Of a DNA stretch of 64,000 nt, positions 60,856 to 64,000 are shown in pieces. How positions within the stretch are numbered: the stretch's first letter is position 1; the number at the start of each line of letters is the position of its first letter. Under the pieces are notes generated by a model. That model was not told where the DNA came from. It saw only the letters and a list, made by a program, of their open reading frames with translations, and searched no databases. This DNA is from Paenibacillus arenilitoris (GTDB lineage: Bacteria; Bacillota; Bacilli; Paenibacillales; Paenibacillaceae), in assembly GCF_014705655.1 (NCBI RefSeq), contig NZ_JACXIY010000005.1:62001-126000 (forward strand). The letters run 5' to 3'. Position numbers and translations under genes: made by a program.

Positions 60856-62460
60856 TTACGTTTGCTGCGTTTTTTTTCGGTATTCCTGCGGCGTTAATCC
60901 GGTTTCCTTCTTGAACAGCTTCGAAAAATGCGAAAAATTCGAATAGCCTACCGACACCGCAATGTCGCTGATCCGGATGTTCGTAGACTCAAGCTCGGAT
61001 TTCGCCTTCGCGATGCGCACCTCGACCAGATAGTCGGTCAACGACCGTCCCGTCTCCCTGCGGAATAGCCTCGACAAGTAGGCCGGGTTCAAATAAACGG
61101 CTTCGGCCGCCTGCTCGCGGCTGAATTCCTCGTGCAGATGCTCCTCGATATGGCGCCTCACCTTCTCGATGACATGCGATGCTTCCTTCCCTCCCTGCCG
61201 CGCATACTCAGACGTAAGGGCGCATAGCTGATGCGTCCACGCCCGCAGCCTGGGAATCGACTTCAACGCCTGCCCGCCTTCCTCCCACTCTCCGTTCGGG
61301 AAGACGTCCGTCGGTTGAACCGACCGTTTGTGCAGCCATTGAAACACCATGTTCATGAAACCGAAATAAAACGACGCCATAAACGCGTAATCGGCGCTGT
61401 GCTCCTGCATCCGGTCGAAGCAGTCGTCGATCCGATGCGAGAGCTCCCTCCGCTTCCCCAGCTCCAGAAGAAGGGCCCAGTCGGAGAAATGAAAGTGGAG
61501 CGGCGCGCCGTCGAATGCCTTCTTCGTATATTCCCGTTCCAAAATAACGGTGCCGATTCCGCTAATATTGCTCTTCTCCAACTCCAGCAGCCGCAGCGTG
61601 TTTTCCCTGGCCTGCTGGACCGATACCGGAAGACCGATGTAACAGGACAATCGGCAATGTAACAGCCGGCCGCACTGCCCGATAAAATGCGCGCACCGCT
61701 CCGCGACCGCCGCGTCCGTCTCCGCCCCAGCATCGTAGAAGACAATATAGAGAATGCCGCTTCCGTCCTGCACGACATGCCCGTCGCTTCCGTGCAGGAC
61801 AAGCTCCTCGGCCGCGTTCTTCACGCCGTACGTCATGATCTCCTCGTCGCGCGCCGACCACTCCTCCCGCCATTGCTCGATGCTGATCAACACGATGCGT
61901 ATGCCGCTATCGGCCTTAAGCGGGATGCCGTACGTCGCCATCGCCGGTTCAAGCCGATTCGCGAGCGCGGAAATCCGGTAGTGGAATACGTCCTGCCAGA
62001 AGCGCTCGACAAGCACCGGCCGCTGCTTATTCCACTGCTCGTAGTACGTCTGGTAGGCGCTGCGGATCTCCGACTGCTGCCGCTGCTCCTTGACTTTCTC
62101 GATCGCGCCCTCAATGCAGCCCTTAAGCTGCGCATGATCGATCGGCTTCAGCAAATAATCGAAGCAATCGAGCTGCACCGCTTGCTGCGCGAATTTAAAA
62201 TCGGCGTGCCCGGTCAAGAATAGCGTAACCGTCTCCGGGCTGTTCTCGTTCACCCACCGCAGCAGCTCAATTCCGTTTTCATTCGGCATGTCGATGTCCG
62301 ATAGCAGAATATCGATCCGGTTGTCCGCAAACAGCTCTTTCGCTTCCTCCGCGTCATAAGCGGCGAACATGCCCGCGATGGGCAGGTCCGACCAGTCGAT
62401 GCCGTGCGTAATGCCCCGAATGGCAAGCTCCTCGTCATCGACGATCAATACGTTATACAT
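60856..62460 (-). CDS. YesN-type response regulator with AraC DNA-binding domain
   Basis: A 534-residue regulator: N-terminal receiver domain with Asp55 in ILLSDIDMPN, a long middle region, and a C-terminal AraC pair of helix-turn-helix motifs (AAEAVYLNPAYLSRLFRRETGRSLTDYL and ISDIAVSVGYSNFSHFSKLFKKETGLTPQEYR). ATG 62460 has GAGGGAG 9 bases upstream and overlaps the kinase gene by 8 bp. It probably activates the importer genes that follow. Confidence 0.88.
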   Translation of the reverse strand: MYNVLIVDDEELAIRGITHGIDWSDLPIAGMFAAYDAEEAKELFADNRIDILLSDIDMPNENGIELLRWVNENSPETVTLFLTGHADFKFAQQAVQLDCFDYLLKPIDHAQLKGCIEGAIEKVKEQRQQSEIRSAYQTYYEQWNKQRPVLVERFWQDVFHYRISALANRLEPAMATYGIPLKADSGIRIVLISIEQWREEWSARDEEIMTYGVKNAAEELVLHGSDGHVVQDGSGILYIVFYDAGAETDAAVAERCAHFIGQCGRLLHCRLSCYIGLPVSVQQARENTLRLLELEKSNISGIGTVILEREYTKKAFDGAPLHFHFSDWALLLELGKRRELSHRIDDCFDRMQEHSADYAFMASFYFGFMNMVFQWLHKRSVQPTDVFPNGEWEEGGQALKSIPRLRAWTHQLCALTSEYARQGGKEASHVIEKVRRHIEEHLHEEFSREQAAEAVYLNPAYLSRLFRRETGRSLTDYLVEVRIAKAKSELESTNIRISDIAVSVGYSNFSHFSKLFKKETGLTPQEYRKKTQQT

Positions 62461-64000
62461 TTGGTTTCACTCCCTCGGGCGGCCTCGGAAATACGATCGT
62501 TACGGTCGCTCCGGCTCCATCCTCCGCGTTTTGAAATTGAATCGAAGCTGTGCTTCCGTAGAGCAAAGATAAGCGATGCATGACATTAATGATGCCGTGG
62601 CTCGCGTTGCCGTCCTTTTCGACCGGCTGATTGAGCTGAAGCTTGCGCAAGACGTCCTCCGGAAACCCCGTTCCGTTGTCCGTGATCGACAAGCGGACCG
62701 AGGATTGTACCGCAGGGCCCTCTTCGATTACTTCCGCTTTAATGCAGATAAGAAACAGCTTTCTCCGGTTTTTGAAGCCGTGGATAATGGCGTTTTCAAC
62801 GAAAGGCTGCACGGTCAGCGCGGCGATCGGATACGATCGAATCGGCTCCGGCACCTCAAAGATACAGTCCAGCTTGCCCGGAAACCTCATCTTCTGGATC
62901 GTGATGTAATTTTCGATATGCGACAGTTCCTCGCCAAGCGTAAGCATGTCCCGGTTCGCGCGCATAATGAAACGAAAATAATCGGCGAGATGCAGCGACA
63001 TTTTTTTGACGGATTCCGTGTCGTTCAAGGCGGCAAGATTATAAATGATGTTGAGACTGTTCATATAAAAATGCGGGTTGATCTGCGCCTGCAGCTGCCT
63101 TAGCTCACCTTGCTTCACGCGCAGCTGCTCCTCGTAAACGCCGATCTTCAGCGTCTTGATTTGCTCCGCCATCGTATTGAACGTATTGCCGAGAAAAGCG
63201 AATTCCATCGTTTTTCCCGTATTTAGCCGGACATCGAGCATACCGAGCGATATTTTTTTCATCCCGGCGATCAACTCATGGAACGGCTTAAAGAGCATTT
63301 TCCGCAAGAAAATCAAATATAAGCTCAAAATGACAATGAAGCCGAAAGGCGCAAACAATGCGACGTTTTGGAAAAACATCAAATTGCGAAGCAGCGTCTC
63401 CTCGGGCACGATGACCTGATAGGCGATACTGGCCATGCTGGTTAATCGGTTCATGACCAAATACGATTTGCCCGTTGCTTCATTGGTGATCGAATGGTAC
63501 AGGTCGTCCTTGATCGTGCCGTCCCACGCGACCGGAGGCTCCGCTTCCGTCAAAATAGCTTTCAGCGCGTTGCCTTCGCGACTATAAATGCTGCTGTGGC
63601 CGATATCCCCGTCGCTCCATTGGATGGAGAGCAGCTGGTTAATGTCCCTTATCCGGATAATCGCTCCCGCATAAAGCCCATCCGTCACTTCGACGCTGTT
63701 CATCAGAAAATAATGCCCCGGCATCCGCTCGTCATATCGAACCTCCCAGCGCCGGTCGCTGTCGGCCGGAGTACGGCTCTTCCTGGCCAACTCCGGCATA
63801 TGCGTCTCCACGATCGACCTGGCGACGTTATATTCGCTGTCGGTACCGAAGATCGTATCCCCTTCGTGGTACAGAAACACCGTATCGATTAAGCTGTAGA
63901 CACCGACGTCGCGCTTAAGCTTGCCGTCAATGCGGATCTTGGTCAGCGTGTACAGGTCGCTAACCATCGGAAAAGACATCAAAAGCCCAACGTCGACGTC
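62453..64000 (-). CDS. YesM-type sensor histidine kinase, 5' end outside window
   Basis: The frame runs open to the right edge, so the start and first membrane helix are missing. Present parts: extracellular Cache-like sensor region, a membrane helix (VALFAPFGFIVILSLYLIF), a HAMP segment, and a His kinase region with LRQLQAQINPHFYMNSLNIIYNLAALN, ENAIIHGF and SITDNGTGFPEDV. The His of NPHF is the likely phosphoacceptor. Partner of the YesN-type regulator. Confidence 0.88.
   Translation of the reverse strand, partial: DVDVGLLMSFPMVSDLYTLTKIRIDGKLKRDVGVYSLIDTVFLYHEGDTIFGTDSEYNVARSIVETHMPELARKSRTPADSDRRWEVRYDERMPGHYFLMNSVEVTDGLYAGAIIRIRDINQLLSIQWSDGDIGHSSIYSREGNALKAILTEAEPPVAWDGTIKDDLYHSITNEATGKSYLVMNRLTSMASIAYQVIVPEETLLRNLMFFQNVALFAPFGFIVILSLYLIFLRKMLFKPFHELIAGMKKISLGMLDVRLNTGKTMEFAFLGNTFNTMAEQIKTLKIGVYEEQLRVKQGELRQLQAQINPHFYMNSLNIIYNLAALNDTESVKKMSLHLADYFRFIMRANRDMLTLGEELSHIENYITIQKMRFPGKLDCIFEVPEPIRSYPIAALTVQPFVENAIIHGFKNRRKLFLICIKAEVIEEGPAVQSSVRLSITDNGTGFPEDVLRKLQLNQPVEKDGNASHGIINVMHRLSLLYGSTASIQFQNAEDGAGATVTIVFPRPPEGVKPNV

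Overview
The window looks like a chromosomal segment of an endospore-forming, Gram-positive bacterium of the Paenibacillus/Cohnella type. Evidence: a small acid-soluble spore protein gene (sspI); BceRS-BceAB and LiaRS/PspA envelope-stress modules; LplABC-type sugar importers controlled by YesMN or membrane-bound AraC regulators; AGGAGG-type ribosome binding sites; and frequent TTG/GTG starts in a GC-rich background. I see no rRNA, tRNA, CRISPR array, prophage or intact insertion sequence. Most genes lie on the minus strand.

Layout. 1-1,000: an SRPBCC protein, then a 337-bp element bounded by imperfect inverted repeats and carrying four AT-rich palindromes. 1,005-6,425: a Bce-type antibiotic sensing and detoxification module (transporter bceAB, two-component system bceRS) split by an endonuclease IV gene on the opposite strand; a BceR-type box lies in front of bceA. 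6,580-14,315: a likely fucoside utilisation locus (GH29 fucosidase, membrane AraC regulator, LplB/LplC permeases, solute-binding lipoprotein). 14,517-17,445: an AT-richer block (LysR, EamA exporter, APH-like kinase) that looks acquired. 17,592-27,523: DUF2278/lamin-tail protein, a large DUF5107-TPR protein, TauE exporter with divergent LysR, an esterase, and a two-part protein with a helical N-terminus and a tachylectin-2-like propeller. 27,770-30,827: TrmH-type methyltransferase, KtrA-type K+ channel subunit, sspI, orphan phnM-like hydrolase. 31,023-34,630: a sulfatase facing a DUF4965 glutaminase-family protein. 35,207-39,039: gbsR-like regulator divergent from a glycine betaine importer (opuAA-AB-AC). 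39,106-43,221: lacI-gfo-thuA-gfo sugar operon with a well-defined promoter and two operator palindromes. 43,705-50,793: truncated P-loop protein, murG, prfC, zwf, ywmB-like gene and two hypothetical genes. 50,898-52,880: divergent moeA and mobB. 52,897-56,941: a LiaRS/PspA/PspC envelope-stress cluster. 57,217-64,000: a second LplABC-type importer with YesNM, running off the right edge.

Themes are uptake and breakdown of plant or host glycans (GH29, sulfatase, DUF4965, DUF5107, two importers, ThuA/Gfo), defence against cell-envelope antibiotics (Bce, Lia/Psp), osmoprotection (OpuA, Ktr) and sporulation. The best candidates for something undescribed are the helical-domain/propeller protein at 25,493-27,523 and the lacI gene, which has no ordinary start codon between its promoter and its DNA-binding domain. 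All family calls come from reading sequence motifs; no database search was run.
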